This document shows, piece after piece, positions 53,081-64,000 of a stretch of 64,000 nucleotides of DNA. The notes under the pieces are model-generated. The model was given only the letters and a program-made list of their open reading frames with translations. It ran no database searches and was not told where the DNA came from. Every line of letters starts with the position of its first letter. Position 1 is the first letter of the stretch. The stretch is from Hippopus hippopus. Taxonomy: Eukaryota; Mollusca; Bivalvia; Cardiida; Cardiidae. Where the stretch lies: contig OX328110.1 in NCBI GenBank assembly GCA_946811185.2, positions 9,962,516 through 10,026,515 of the forward strand, in the 5' to 3' direction. The position numbers and the translations under genes were made by a program.

Positions 53081-53599
53081 TACCCCCGTCATACCAAACT
53101 CGTTCTCACTCCGTTCCGAAATTAGTTGCAAAACGGACTTAAACTGTTTTCGAACGGAGTGAACGTATAAGCAACCTTTCACGATCTGTTTACGAACTTA
53201 ATGGACGGATTAGGACGGGAAAGGTGCTCCAGAACTTTGAGCCTGCTCAAATTTTTTGCCGTCCAACCCTTCCTGTAATTAGACTGAGTGACAACGTACT
53301 TAAAACGAAATTGACATACTACAAACGGAACTGCCATACTTCGATCCTGTCACGGTGTAGCCGGGCATCAAATGGCAGTGCGTTTGCATTTTACCGACAG
53401 AAATTACACGTCCTATCCCGACCGCAGCCCGATTTACGATTTTTGTTGACCGGGTTAAGACTTTCTATGAACAGGTTTGGTGAGACAGGGGCTTCAGGCA
53501 TTATCAGGCAAAAATTACACGTTCTACCCGCAACCCGTTTTCCGATTATGTCAGGGCGGGGTAAGACGTTCTAAGAACTAGTTTGGTGTGACGGGGGCC
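53081..53599. mobile_element. MITE-like element D with TAA target duplication
   Basis: The ends CCCCCGTCATACCAAACTCG and, inverted, CCCCCGTCACACCAAACTAG are flanked by TAA (53078-53080 and 53600-53602). The interior repeats CGTTC/ACGGA motifs. It belongs with elements A and B by ends and duplication length. No transposase is seen. Confidence 0.75.
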
Positions 53600-53934
53600 T
53601 AAATAAGATAGAAGTCTACAAATGTTATGATTTTTATTCGGTTTTTATATTCAAATGTGTGGTGATTAATGCCATGCCAAATGTGTTTAACGGCGACAAT
53701 TCACATATTCATGGTTCCTTACTATCTAAAACCCATCTTTGGATCTGCAGGCAAGCTGTTTCGCCTTCATTTCAACTGAAATCATCGAGAAAGCGCTAGT
53801 AAGCCCTTGTAGACTCATGAAACATCGTGGTGAAAAGCATCGTTTTGAGATTGCTCCGTGGGGAGAGGTATACATGTATGTAATTAACCTTTAACCACAT
53901 AATTCCGAATTTGACGATCCTGCGGTAGACGGCT

Positions 53935-53993
53935 TTTGTGGGAAAATGTGAAAATGTTGGTAACCGGGACTTTCTCATTTTCCCACAATGTTT
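53935..53993. repeat. Dispersed hairpin-family copy
   Basis: TGTGGGAAAATGTGAAAATG faces CATTTTCCCACAATGTT-like sequence around TTGGTAACCGG. Confidence 0.75.
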
Positions 53994-54227
53994 CTGACCC
54001 ATTAAAGACAAATTTAATAATTTGAGTTCAAAATCAAATTTTACCTACTACTGTACAAATACGACTTACAACCCTGCAGTTGGTCGCATTTGAAAAATCA
54101 TGGAAACATGCGCAGTAATTATTTTTTTACAAGTCAGGGCCGTTGTCGGCTTGTTAAAAGTGGTACGGCTATGGAATGCAAATCAATGGAATGCATTTGG
54201 CGTTCCCTGACAGCCGAAGGCACAAGT

Positions 54228-54258
54228 GTGTGTGTGTGTGGGGGGGGGGGAGGGGGGG
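54228..54258. repeat. (TG)n and G-run
   Basis: A simple TG repeat followed by a G-rich run of about 22 bases. Confidence 0.9.
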
Positions 54259-54299
54259 CAAGACAGGAGATATCCCCTCTAGTGACGGATGTTTCGGGG

Positions 54300-54548
54300 T
54301 CTACCTCTTGAAGACTTTTTATTTCGTTACAGGGCATTTTGCAGGATACAGAACGAAACCCACACTAAGTTTAGCCTATTTCTGTCAGTGTTAAGTACTA
54401 CCACACAGGACCTCGATTTAACGTCTCATCCGAAAGACTATTAGTATTTTTAGATAGCCAGCCATGGGGCTCGAACCCACACCCTCAAGTGACCCAAGAC
54501 TTGATGCTTACACGTCCTACGCTCTACCAGTTGAGCTTTGCCGGCTGG
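54300..54548 (-). mobile_element. tRNA-headed SINE (type 3), copy 1
   Basis: The minus-strand head has AAGCTCAACTGGTAGAGCG (box A) and GGGTTCGAGCCCC (box B). The body has GTCTTTCGGATGAGACG and CTAAACTTAGTG-like blocks shared with the next copy. Confidence 0.75.
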
Positions 54549-54589
54549 TCAACTCAGAAAGATTGATTGAATTTGCGTTTATTTATTGT

Positions 54590-54878
54590 CACCACGCGTT
54601 TCCCATATGGGCGAAGCCCCCTGAAGACTGTTAGTTTTGTTCCGAGGGATAGTGCAACATACAGGTTACAACCACCCTAAGTTACGCCCTGTTCTTTAAC
54701 GTGCTCGGTTTATGGCACCATCACACGGGAAATCGGTTTAACGTTTCATCCGAAAGACTATTGGTAATTATAGATGGTCAGCCGTGGGGCTTGAACTCTC
54801 ACCCTATAATAACCAAAGACTTGACGTTTACAATTCAGGTACGCTCTAACACCTGGGCAATGCGGGCTGGTCCAGTTC
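54590..54878 (-). mobile_element. tRNA-headed SINE (type 3), copy 2
   Basis: The same body (AGTCTTTCGGATGAAACG, CCGAGCACGTTAAAGAAC) and a decayed head (GAGTTCAAGCCCC, GAGCGTACC). It stands directly beside copy 1 in the same orientation. Confidence 0.7.
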
Positions 54879-54969
54879 AGAAAGGCAGTTTGTCAAAAAC
54901 TTTATACTTGATCTGGCCGTCGGCATGTTGTTTGATTTCATTTCATAACTAGTTTGTTTGGTGAAATGA

Positions 54970-57650
54970 GTTGTCTAAATATATTCGATTGCATACACCA
55001 TCTGTATGCCCGCGTTGAAATTTTTGTGTATCATACTGCAGTATGAAATTCATTTTGATATTCAAATCGTTATTCGACTTTATACATCATATGCATGTAT
55101 ATATGCAAATACAATGTCGTTTGGAAATCTGCTGCTCGCATGAAACTCACGTCAGTATTAGATTGTACACACTTTATACATGAGCATTCATTTATTGATA
55201 TCCATTATTGTCATTTTTATTGTTTTTCCTCCAAATAGGTGAACATTTTAACAACAGTAATGAAATATATACAACAGAAAAGAAGGGGGGGAAAAAAAAA
55301 GAAGTATTCAGCAAAAACGGTTAGAATGAGTAACATTGCACAACTAAATTACAACCTGAAAATGGCACTTGCAAAAAATATGAAAATCAAGTTTTGGAAC
55401 TTTGCAACGATAACGAAATGCAAGGTCAAAAAATGGACCAAACAAAAATATGGAACAAAAGAATAAATGGACAAATGAACAGACGCCTAGAATAAATGCA
55501 TTAAGTGAGCACGTGAATATATATTTATAAAATAAATAATCACTCAATCACTCGATCAATCAATCAATCAATCAATCGAGCGATCGATCAGTCACTACCA
55601 ATAGAAGTGCTCTAGTTAGCGACCCCTTAAAAGATACTACAAAATTTCATATAAGACAGGGTAATACGTTCACAAATTAATGTTGGTTTTTACCGAACTG
55701 CTTCTGACAGAAGATTCAGATCGATGGTGAAATCTTTATTCGATTTCATAAATTGTTTACATGCTCAAATTTAAAGATTTCATGGATCAGTTGCCGACAT
55801 AAAACTCGTATAAATTATTAATTCTATATTTGATTTCATAGACCGTTTTCATGTCCGCAGAGAAATTATTCCGAACCATATTCTAGTATGACATTCAAAA
55901 TCGTTATTCGGTGTTAAACCCCATCTATATACACCTTGCCTATGACCATTTCGAAATTTCGCAAATCCGTTGTTTGCATAAAATTCATATCTATATTCAA
56001 ATAGATATTTTATTTCTGATAAGAACAATAAGTACGGGTAATTTTTCTGTAAAGAATCTACATGTAATGCCGTCATGAAATCATACCAATATTTAAATGC
56101 CAATGTTGATAATTTTGCGAATCGGCTTCTTGCATGAAATTCAGATAGATATTTGAAATGATATTTGATTCCAAATATCATTCATATGTCCATATTGATA
56201 TTTTTGCAAATCTACAAATATTTTTGCTTCTTCAAAACCTGCTCTTCATTGAAAACGCCATCTTCGTGCCTGAATTAACATTCGATTTCATTCATTATCT
56301 ACATCCTCATATTGACTTTTTTTGCGATTCTACTGCAAACAGAAAATTCACTTCGATATTCAAACCTACATTTGATTGCATAAACAATCAATATGTCCAT
56401 ATAGATTTTTTTCCGAATCTGCTGCTAGCATGAACTTCACTTCAACATTCAAATCTACATTCGATTTAATGAATTATCTACGGGCCCGTGCAGAAATTTT
56501 GGCGAATCTACTGCTAGCATGAAATTCAGTTCGATATTCAAACCTACATTCGATTTCATACATCATCTACAGCCCGTGAAGAAATATTGGCGAATCCTCT
56601 ACTAGCCTAAGATTCAGTTCGATATTCAACTCTATATTCAATTCCATACAAAATCCCAATGCCCATACAAACATTTAGCGAATCTGCTGCTAGCATGAAA
56701 TTCAGCTCGATATTGAAATCTACTTTGGATTTCATACTGTATCTGCATAGCATACAGATTTTTTTTTTTTTTTTCGTATCTGCTGCTAGCATGAAATTCA
56801 GTTCCAAATTAAAATCTTAATTCGACTAAATAAACAATCTACATGACCATTTAGAATTTTAACCGAATCTTCTGCTAGCATGAAATTCATTTCCAAATTG
56901 AAATCTCAGTTCGGATTAATAATCCATCTACATGACCGTATAGAAAGATTACCGTATGAAATTCAGATTCAAATCTACATTCAATTGCATACACAGTCTT
57001 TATGCCCGTTCAAAAAATCTAGCGAATCTGCTGCTAGCATGAAATTCAGTTCAACATTCAAATATACATTCGGTTTCATGCATTACTTTCACGCCAGTAA
57101 AGAAATTTTAGCGAATCTGCTGCTAGCATGAGATTCAATTCGATTTTCAAATCTACAAACGATTTCATTCATCACTTTCATGCCCCTACAAAGTTTTTTC
57201 GAATCTGCTGCTTGCATGAAATTAAGTTCGATATTCAAATCTACATTCTGTTTCATGCATCATCTTCATGCGCGTACAAAAATTTTAGCGAATTTGCTGC
57301 TAGCATGAAATTCAGTTCGATATTCAAATCTACATTCGATTTCATAAACAATCTAATACCCGTACAGAAACTTTTCGAATCTTCTGCTAGCATGAAATGA
57401 ATTTTTATATACAAATCTACGTTCGATTACATACTGCAGCAGCCTGCCGATACAGATAATAATTCGCGATTCTGCTGCTAGCATGAAATTCATTTCGATA
57501 TTAAAATCTACATTCGATTTCAAACACCATCCATATGCCCAGACATAAAAATACGAAAATCTGCTGCTAGCATGAAATTCTTTCAAAATCTACATTCGAT
57601 TTCATACAATATCGTCCTGCCCATACATTAAAAGAAACGCGATCTGCTAC
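54970..57650 (+). repeat. 89-bp satellite, right side, diverged units
   Basis: Old units with TTCGATTTCATA, TGCTGCTAGCATGAAATTCA and CGATATTCAAATCTACATTC become progressively clearer from left to right. (TCAA)n occurs at 55550-55590. Divergence grading suggests array decay towards the spacer. Confidence 0.85.
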
Positions 57651-58945
57651 TGGCAAGATATTCATTTCGATATTCAAATCTACATTCGATTTCATACACC
57701 ATCAATATGCTTATACAAAAAAACAGGCGAATCTGCTGCTAGCATGAAATTCATTTCGATATTCAAATCGACATTCAATTTCATACAACATCCATATGCC
57801 CATACATGAAAAAACGCGAATCTGCTGCTGGCATGATATTCATTTCGATATTCAAATCTACATTCGATTTCATACACCATCAATATGCTTATACAAAAAA
57901 ACAGACGAATCTGCTGCTAGCATGAAATTCATTTCGATATTCAAATCGACATTCAATTTCATACAACATCCATATGCCCATACATGAAAAAACGCGAATC
58001 TGCTGCTGGCATGATATTCATTTCAATATTCAAATCGACATTCGATTTCATACACCATCCTTCTGCTTATACATGAAAACAGACGAATCTGCTGCTAGCA
58101 TGAAATTCATTTCGATATTTAAATCTACATTCGATTTCATAGACCATCCATATGCCTGTACAGGAAAAAACGCGAATCTGCTGCTAGCATGATATTCATT
58201 TCGATATTCAAATCGACATTCGATTTCATACACCATCCATATGCCCATACATAAAAAAAAAAAAAAATCGCGAATCTGCTGGTGGCATGATATTCATTTC
58301 GATATTCAAATCGACATTCGATTTCATACACCATCATTATGCCCATACATCAAAAAACGCGAATCTGCTGCTGGCATGAAATTCATTTCGATATTCAAAT
58401 CGACATTCGATTTCATACACCATCCATATGCCCATACATAAAAAAAAAAAAAAAAAAACCGCGAATCTGCTGGTGGCATGATATTCATTTCGATATTCAA
58501 ATCGACATTCGATTTCATACACCATCATTATGCCCATACATAAAAAAATGCGAATCTGCTGCTGGCATGAAATTCATTTCGATATTAAAATCAACATTCG
58601 ATTTCATACACCATCCATATGCCCATACATGAAAAAATGCGAATCTGCTGCTGGCATGATATTCATTTCGATATTCAAATCGACATTCGATTTCATACGC
58701 CATCCTTATGCCCACACATGAAAAAATGCGAATTTGCTGCTCGCATGTTATTTATTTCGATATTCATTCAAATCGACATTCGAATTCATACACCATCCTT
58801 ATGCCAATAGATGAAAAAACGCGAATCTGCTGCTGGCATGAAATTCATTTCGATATTCAAATCGACATTCGATTTCATACACCATCCCTATGCCCATACA
58901 TAAAAAAAAAAAAAAAAACGCGAAGCTGCTGCTAGCATGAAATTC
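57651..58945 (+). repeat. 89-bp satellite, right array 1 (homogeneous)
   Basis: About 15 units of 87-105 bp, reverse complementary to the left array. Unit variants (CTGCTGGTGGCATG, long A-runs, GCCCACACATG, ATTTATTTCGATATTCATTC) occur in the same order as in 48700-49480 read backwards. Confidence 0.95.
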
Positions 58946-59335
58946 ATTTCGATATTCGCATCAGGAGTCGTTAATTTTCGTAACTATCCCTTGAGTTTGA
59001 AATAAACGCGAATTTACTGCGGCATGAAATTCAACTCATCCGCATATTCATTTCGATATTGAATATCGAAGTCCGATTATCGAACTTAGTGCCAACTTCA
59101 CACACCCGAACCCGCAGGGACATAACGCCAATAATGCACAATTTACGCAAGTGCATAAAAGAACCTTGACATACAATATTTGTGCTTTTACTTGTTTTTT
59201 TTTTGTATGTGTGTGTGTGTGGTTGGCTAAATTAACAGAAAACGCAAGGACAGAGGCCCCCCCCCCACCCCTTTCTCGCCCCCTCCAAAAAAACAGTTTA
59301 GATATTCATTTTCAAGTTCTCTTGAAGTTCAAGTT
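58946..59335. repeat. Terminal module of right array 1
   Basis: Reverse complement of 48240-48640 with few changes, ending in AAACAGTTTAGATATTCATT and AGTTCTCTTGAAGTTCAAG. The next array starts immediately after it. Confidence 0.9.
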
Positions 59336-61260
59336 CTCGATTTCATACACCATCCTTATGCCTATACATAAAAAAGCGCAAATTTGTTGCTGGCATGATA
59401 TTCATTTCGATATTCAAATCGACATTCGATTTCATACACCATCCATATCCCCATACATAAAAAAACGCGAATCTGCTGCTGGCATGACATTCATTTCGAT
59501 ATTCAAATCGACATTCGATTTCATACACCATCCTTATGCCTATAAATGAAAAAAGCGAATCTACTGCTGGCATGATATTCATTTCGATATTCAAATCGAC
59601 ATTCGATTTCATACACCATCCTTATGCCCATACATAAAAAAACGCGAATCTGTTGCTAGCATAATATTCATTTCGATATTCAAATCGACATTCGATTTCA
59701 TACACCATCCATATGCTCATACATGAAAAAACGCGAATCTGCTGCTGGCATGATATTCAGTTCGATATTCAAATCGACATTTGATTTCATACACCATCCT
59801 TATGCCCATACATAAAAAAACGCGAATCTGTTGCTAGCATAATATTCATTTCCATATTCAAATCGACATTCGATTTCATACACCATCCATATGCCCATAC
59901 ATGAAAAAACGCGAATCTGCTGTTGGCATGATATTCATTTCGATATTCAAATCGACATTCGATTTCATACACCATCCATATGCCTTTAAAGGAAAAAAGC
60001 GAATCTGCTGCTGGCATGATATTCATTTCGATATTCAAATCGACATTCGATTTGATACACCATCCATATGCCTTTAAAGGAAAAAAGCGAATCTGCTGCT
60101 GGCATGATATTCATTTCGATATTCAAATCGACATTCGATTTCATACACCATCCTTATGCCCATACATAAAAAAACGCGAATCTGCTGCTAGCATAATATT
60201 CATTTCGATATTCAAATCGACATTCGATTTCATACACCATCCATATGCTCATACATGAAAAAACGCGAATCTGCTGCTGGCATGATATTCAGTTCGATAT
60301 TCAAATCGACATTCGATTTCATACACCATCCTTATGCCTATACATAAAAACAGACGAATCTCTTGCTGGCATGATATTCATTTCGATATTCAAATCTACA
60401 TTCGATTTCATTGACCATCCATATGCCTATACAGGAAAAAACGCCAATCTGCTGCTGGCATGACATTCATTTCGATATTCAAATCGACATTCGATTTCAT
60501 ACACCATCCTAATGCCCATAGATGAAAAAAACGCGAATCTGCTGCTGGCATGAAATTCATTTCGATATTCAAATCGATATTCGATTTCATACACCATCCA
60601 TATGCCCATACAGGAAAAAATGCGAATCTGCTGCTGGCATGATATCCATTTCGATATTCAAATCGACATTCATTTTCATAGACCATCCATATGCCCAGAC
60701 AGGAAAAAGCGTGAATCTGCTGCTGGCATGAAATTCATTTCGATATTCAAATCGACATTCGATTTCATACACCATCCATATGCCCATACATAAAAAAACG
60801 CGAATCTGCTGCTAGCATGAAATTCATTTCGATATTCAATCAACATTCGATTTCATACACCATCCATATGCCCATACAGGAAAAAAAGCGAATCTGCTGC
60901 TGGCGTGATATTCATTTCGATATTCAAATCGATATTCGATTTCATACGCCATCTTTATGCCCATACATGAAAAAACGCGAATCTGCTGCTAGCATGATAT
61001 TCATTTCGATATTCAAATCGACATTCGATTTCATACACCATCCTTATGCCCATAGATGAAAAAAATGCGAATCTGCTGCTGGCATGAAATTCATTTCGAT
61101 ATTCAAATCGACATTCGATTTCATACACTTTCCTTATGCCCATACATGAAAAAACGCGAATCTGCTGCTGACATGAAATTAATTTCGATATTCAAATCGA
61201 CATTCAATTTCATACACCATCCATATGCCCATACATAAAAAAAAAAAAAAAAACGCGAAG
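59336..61260 (+). repeat. 89-bp satellite, right array 2
   Basis: About 21 units in the same orientation as array 1. A 445-bp block (about 59610-60055 and 60140-60330) with ATAATATTCATTTC and ATATGCTCATACATG variants recurs, showing higher-order duplication. Confidence 0.95.
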
Positions 61261-61450
61261 CTGCTGCTAGCATGAAATTCATTTCGATTTTCACATCAGG
61301 ATTCGTTAATTTTCGTAACTATCCCTTGAGTTTGAAAAAAACGCGAATTTACTGTGGCATGAAATTCAACTCATCCGCATATTCAGTTCGATATTGAATA
61401 TCGAATTCCGATTATCGAACTTGCTGCCAACTTCACACACCCTGCGGGTT
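61261..61450. repeat. Terminal module of right array 2 (shorter)
   Basis: CACATCAGGATTCGTTAATT, ACTCATCCGCATATTCAG and GATTATCGAACTTGCTGCC, as in the other modules. It stops at CACACACCCTGCGGGTTC, where the module loses its CA/G-run part. Confidence 0.85.
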
Positions 61451-61960
61451 CTACTTTTTCAGTCAAAATTGGTAAGAGCAGAAATAGCGTAATGTCAAAG
61501 TTCTCTTCCGCACTTATGGTCGATTTGCCTTTGTGTGCTCTACTTTTCAGTCAGTCATAGTAAAAACACAAATGTTTTTGCATTGTCGGAGTTCTTTTGG
61601 TGGTTTAACTTCTCGCCAGACTGAGCAGTGCCGAGGAGACCAGTCCCAATAGCTCAATTTGTGGGGTTGTGGTCTTTGTGCATTTGCGGCATAACGTTTT
61701 TTTTTTCTTTTAAACACGCACACTCCAGAGGTACTTTGCACTAAACCGCATAGGCACGAAATTTGTGTACGCAGTTTTTGTAAGCAAACATTAAGTCTGA
61801 AAACAAGTTTCACTGAACTGCATAACTTTACGCCAGTTCATATCTTTCGGTAAAGCAAGGATCGCACGTTTGTTTATTCAATCCCATAAGAATTTGCGGA
61901 AATTTACGCAGTTTAGTGTAAGGTACCCCAGGTTCTCATCTCTTTAACCCATTACCCCTT
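61451..61960. other. No recognisable gene
   Basis: Unannotated sequence. GTCAAAGTTCT(C/T)(T/G)..CGCACTTATG-like fragments may be diverged parts of the terminal module. Confidence 0.35.
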
Positions 61961-61967
61961 AATCCTG

Positions 61968-62275
61968 AGCCCCCATAGCTCAGTCGGTAGCGTGCAGGAC
62001 TTGAGAGCAGGGGGGTCGCTGGTTTGATTACCGGCTCGGCCAATTTCTCTTCAAGGATTGATGATAGTCATTGAGACAGGATTCATCCCTCCCTCACCGC
62101 TGACCACAATTTCGATGATGGTTATGTGGGAAAGCAGCTAGTGGCTTGGAAAGAACATTGTGCGGAGTACTGGTAAAAGAAACTCCAGGAAAGCATGGAT
62201 AGGTGCACTGGCCGCCGCGATTTAATTGAAATAATGTTGAAAACGGCGTTAGACACAATACAATCAGTCAATCAA
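61968..62275 (+). mobile_element. tRNA-headed SINE (type 1), copy 3
   Basis: Box A TAGCTCAGTCGG is intact, while box B is degraded (GGTTTGATTACC). The body GGATTGATGATAGTCATTG to AATAATGTTGAAAACGGCG is well kept, with a (TCAATCAA)-like tail. Confidence 0.85.
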
Positions 62276-62702
62276 CACAATCCTAAATTTTAACGACCCT
62301 GACGGGAATGGCTTTTGAAAACGTTATAGGAAAGGAGGGGGTCCTGATTTCTCCTTTTCCACATTGTGTCCTCTACCTTTTCACACACGAATCCCACCAT
62401 TTTAGTCAAATTTAGTATACTGTCTGCAAATACTTTTGAAATGATCCAATCTAAAATTTCGTCTTGAGGTTAAGGGTTAACCATATTAGAAAATAAAGAT
62501 GTTTTCCTGCCTGGCTAACTGGTAATATGTACAGCTCTAAAACTGGAGTTCCACGGTTAGAGCCTCACTGTAAGCATTGGGTTTTTCGTGGAAGTGTCCT
62601 TGGGCAAGACACTCCAGAACCTACTGAAACCCGGAACATACATGACTATGTGAGCTGCTGTCTGGCTATGACAGGAAAAAGGTTTAAAGTGACGTTAAAA
62701 AA

Positions 62703-63588
62703 ACATTCAACTCTTTACCAGACGACAAAATTAATGGCTGGTCCACAGTGAAAGCTTTTACAGACGACAATATTAATGGCTGGTCCACAGTGAAAGCTTT
62801 TACAGACGACAATATTAATGGCTGGTCCACAGTGAAAGCTGTTACAGACGACAATATTAATGGCTGGTCCACAATGAAAGCTGTTACAGACGACAATATT
62901 AATGACTGGTCCACAGTGAAAGCTTTTACAGACGACAATATTAATGACTGGTCCACAATGAAAGCTGTTATAGACGACAATATTAATGACTGGTCCACAG
63001 TGAAAGCTTTTACAGACGACAATATTAATGGCTGGTCCACAGAGAAATTTGTTACAGACGACAATAATAATGGCTGGTCCACAGTGAAAGCTTTTACAGA
63101 CGAAAATATTAATGACTGGTCCACAGTGAAAGCTTTTACAGACGACAATATTAATGGCCGGTCCACAGTGAAAGTTGTTACAGACGACAATATTAATGGC
63201 TGGTCCACAGTGAAAGCTGTTACAGACGACAGTATTAATGGCTGGTCAACAGTGAAAGCTGTTACAGACGACAATATTAATGGCTGGTCCACAGTGAAAG
63301 CTGTTACAGACGACAATATTAATGGCTGGTCCACAGTGAAAGCTGTTACAGACGACAATATTAATGGCTGGTCCACAGTGAAAGCTGTTACAGACGACAA
63401 TATTAATGGCTGGTCCACAGTGAAATCTGTTACAGACGACAATATTAATGGCTGGTCCACAGTGAAAGCTGTTACAGACGACAATATTAATGGCCGGTCC
63501 ACAGTGAAAGCTGTTACAGACGACAATATTAATGGCCGGTCCACAGTGAAAGCTGTTACAGACGACAATATTAAACGTGACTCAAAAA
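62703..63588. repeat. 42-bp minisatellite, about 20 copies
   Basis: The unit GTGAAAGCTGTTACAGACGA plus CAATATTAATGGCTGGTCCACA is repeated about 20 times from 62748, with a partial diverged copy upstream. The period is a multiple of three, so long ORFs (320 and 328 codons) are open on both strands. No start context, complexity or homology supports them as proteins. Confidence 0.95.
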
Positions 63589-63615
63589 CTGAAATATGTC
63601 TTTCGAGGGGAGGAA

Positions 63616-63680
63616 AACATTGTGGGAAAATGAGAAAATGTTGGTTACCAGCATTTTCTCCCTTTCCCACAATTTTTTCA
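63616..63680. repeat. Dispersed hairpin-family copy after the minisatellite
   Basis: ATTGTGGGAAAATGAGAAAA, TGTTGGTTACCAGCA and TTTTCTCCCTTTCCCACAA. Its position relative to the ACAGACGACAA.ATTAA block is the same as in other family copies. Confidence 0.85.
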
Positions 63681-63834
63681 AAGGCTTTTTGCCTAATGGT
63701 CGTTACTTAGTAAACAATAAAAGCCATACGAGGAGAATAATTCACAAAAAAAAAAAATGTTTTTTTTTTTTTGTTTTTAATTTGCATTATAGTCATTTGA
63801 AAGGCAGAGACTGTCTATGTTCAGATATAATATC

Positions 63835-63885
63835 GTGAATAAGGACTTCTAAGTAACCTTTGTTCAAGGAGTAGTCCTTATTCAC
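63835..63885. repeat. 13-bp inverted repeat
   Basis: GTGAATAAGGACT (63835-63847) and AGTCCTTATTCAC (63873-63885) are perfectly complementary around a 25-nt loop. It may be a MITE end; nothing else is visible to the window end. Confidence 0.7.
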
Positions 63886-64000
63886 AATACTATTTCCCTA
63901 GTCTGCTACTTTTACTTTGTTTAAGATTTGCTGTGTTCCTAATCAACTATTTTATCTCTTTACGAAACAATTACGAGTTTTATTTGATCCTTAGAAAGAA

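Noticed and set aside
48500..61250. Dozens of overlapping ORFs of 60-150 codons on both strands
   Set aside because: They recur every 89 bp in rotating frames and are translations of the satellite unit.
62684..63710. Long ORFs of 320 (+) and 328 (-) codons with a 14-residue repeat
   Set aside because: A 42-bp tandem repeat without stops is open on both strands automatically; there is no promoter, domain or complexity.
1..64000. CRISPR arrays, bacterial operons, Shine-Dalgarno sites
   Set aside because: The direct repeats lack unique equal-length spacers; introns, SINEs and LTR elements show a eukaryotic genome.

Overview
The window is eukaryotic: AT-rich, intron-bearing, crowded with tRNA-headed SINEs, LINEs, LTR and cut-and-paste elements, satellites and microsatellites, and without operons or bacterial genes. 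Several dispersed palindromic repeats (AGCCTGCG/CGCAGGCT core, AGACTGCAC/GTGCAGTCT core, and GCTCACCTGAGC-ended arrays of about 145 bp) are ones I associate from memory with venerid clams. A marine bivalve is therefore the best guess, not a proven one.

The most unusual part is 1-4.1 kb. Four small, intronless, plus-strand genes (335-601, 1072-1386, 2063-2203, 2620-2979) stand head to tail. Each has a TATA-type box and is followed by a stem-loop of the replication-dependent histone mRNA type (6-bp stem, UUUC loop, ACC-type tail, GAAAG purine element about 13 nt downstream). Two share a duplicated promoter with inverted CCAAT boxes, an E2F-like site, a CRE and a TATA box. None of the proteins is a histone. 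Two are paralogues by their C-terminal CPxC-x5-C motif and 3' UTR. Downstream of the last gene the stem-loop/purine-element cassette is amplified as a 148-bp tandem repeat. I read this as an undescribed histone-mRNA-like, possibly S-phase-regulated, small-protein gene cluster.

From 4.2 to 15.3 kb lie a 25-bp perfect hairpin, tandem repeats, a foldback MITE, a 1.9-kb long-TIR element carrying a C2H2 zinc-finger exon, and a 6.2-kb element with GGGCCCGG termini that contains a SINE inserted in another SINE. From 15.34 to 22.94 kb an internally deleted mariner element has been split by an env-bearing Ty3/gypsy-type retrotransposon on the minus strand (LTRs 15475-15807 and 21724-22055, about 98% identical). 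It keeps gag, a canonical U UUA AAC frameshift site, protease, integrase, a broken env and an extra 3' ORF, but its reverse transcriptase/RNase H is missing.

From 23 to 48 kb there is decayed repeat sequence. A multi-level nest lies at 32.6-39.3 kb: a 145-bp repeat array is interrupted by a LINE, the LINE endonuclease is interrupted by two MITE-like elements, and one of these is interrupted by a third. Further tandem arrays lie at 39.9-41.8 and 44.8-46.4 kb.

From 48.2 to 61.5 kb an 89-bp satellite forms a large inverted repeat (48.24-51.0 against about 56.5-59.33 kb) plus a second direct array, each array capped by the same terminal module. The window ends with a 42-bp minisatellite (62.7-63.59 kb) that seems to have grown inside a dispersed hairpin-repeat family. 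Apart from the first 4 kb I find no intact host protein gene.
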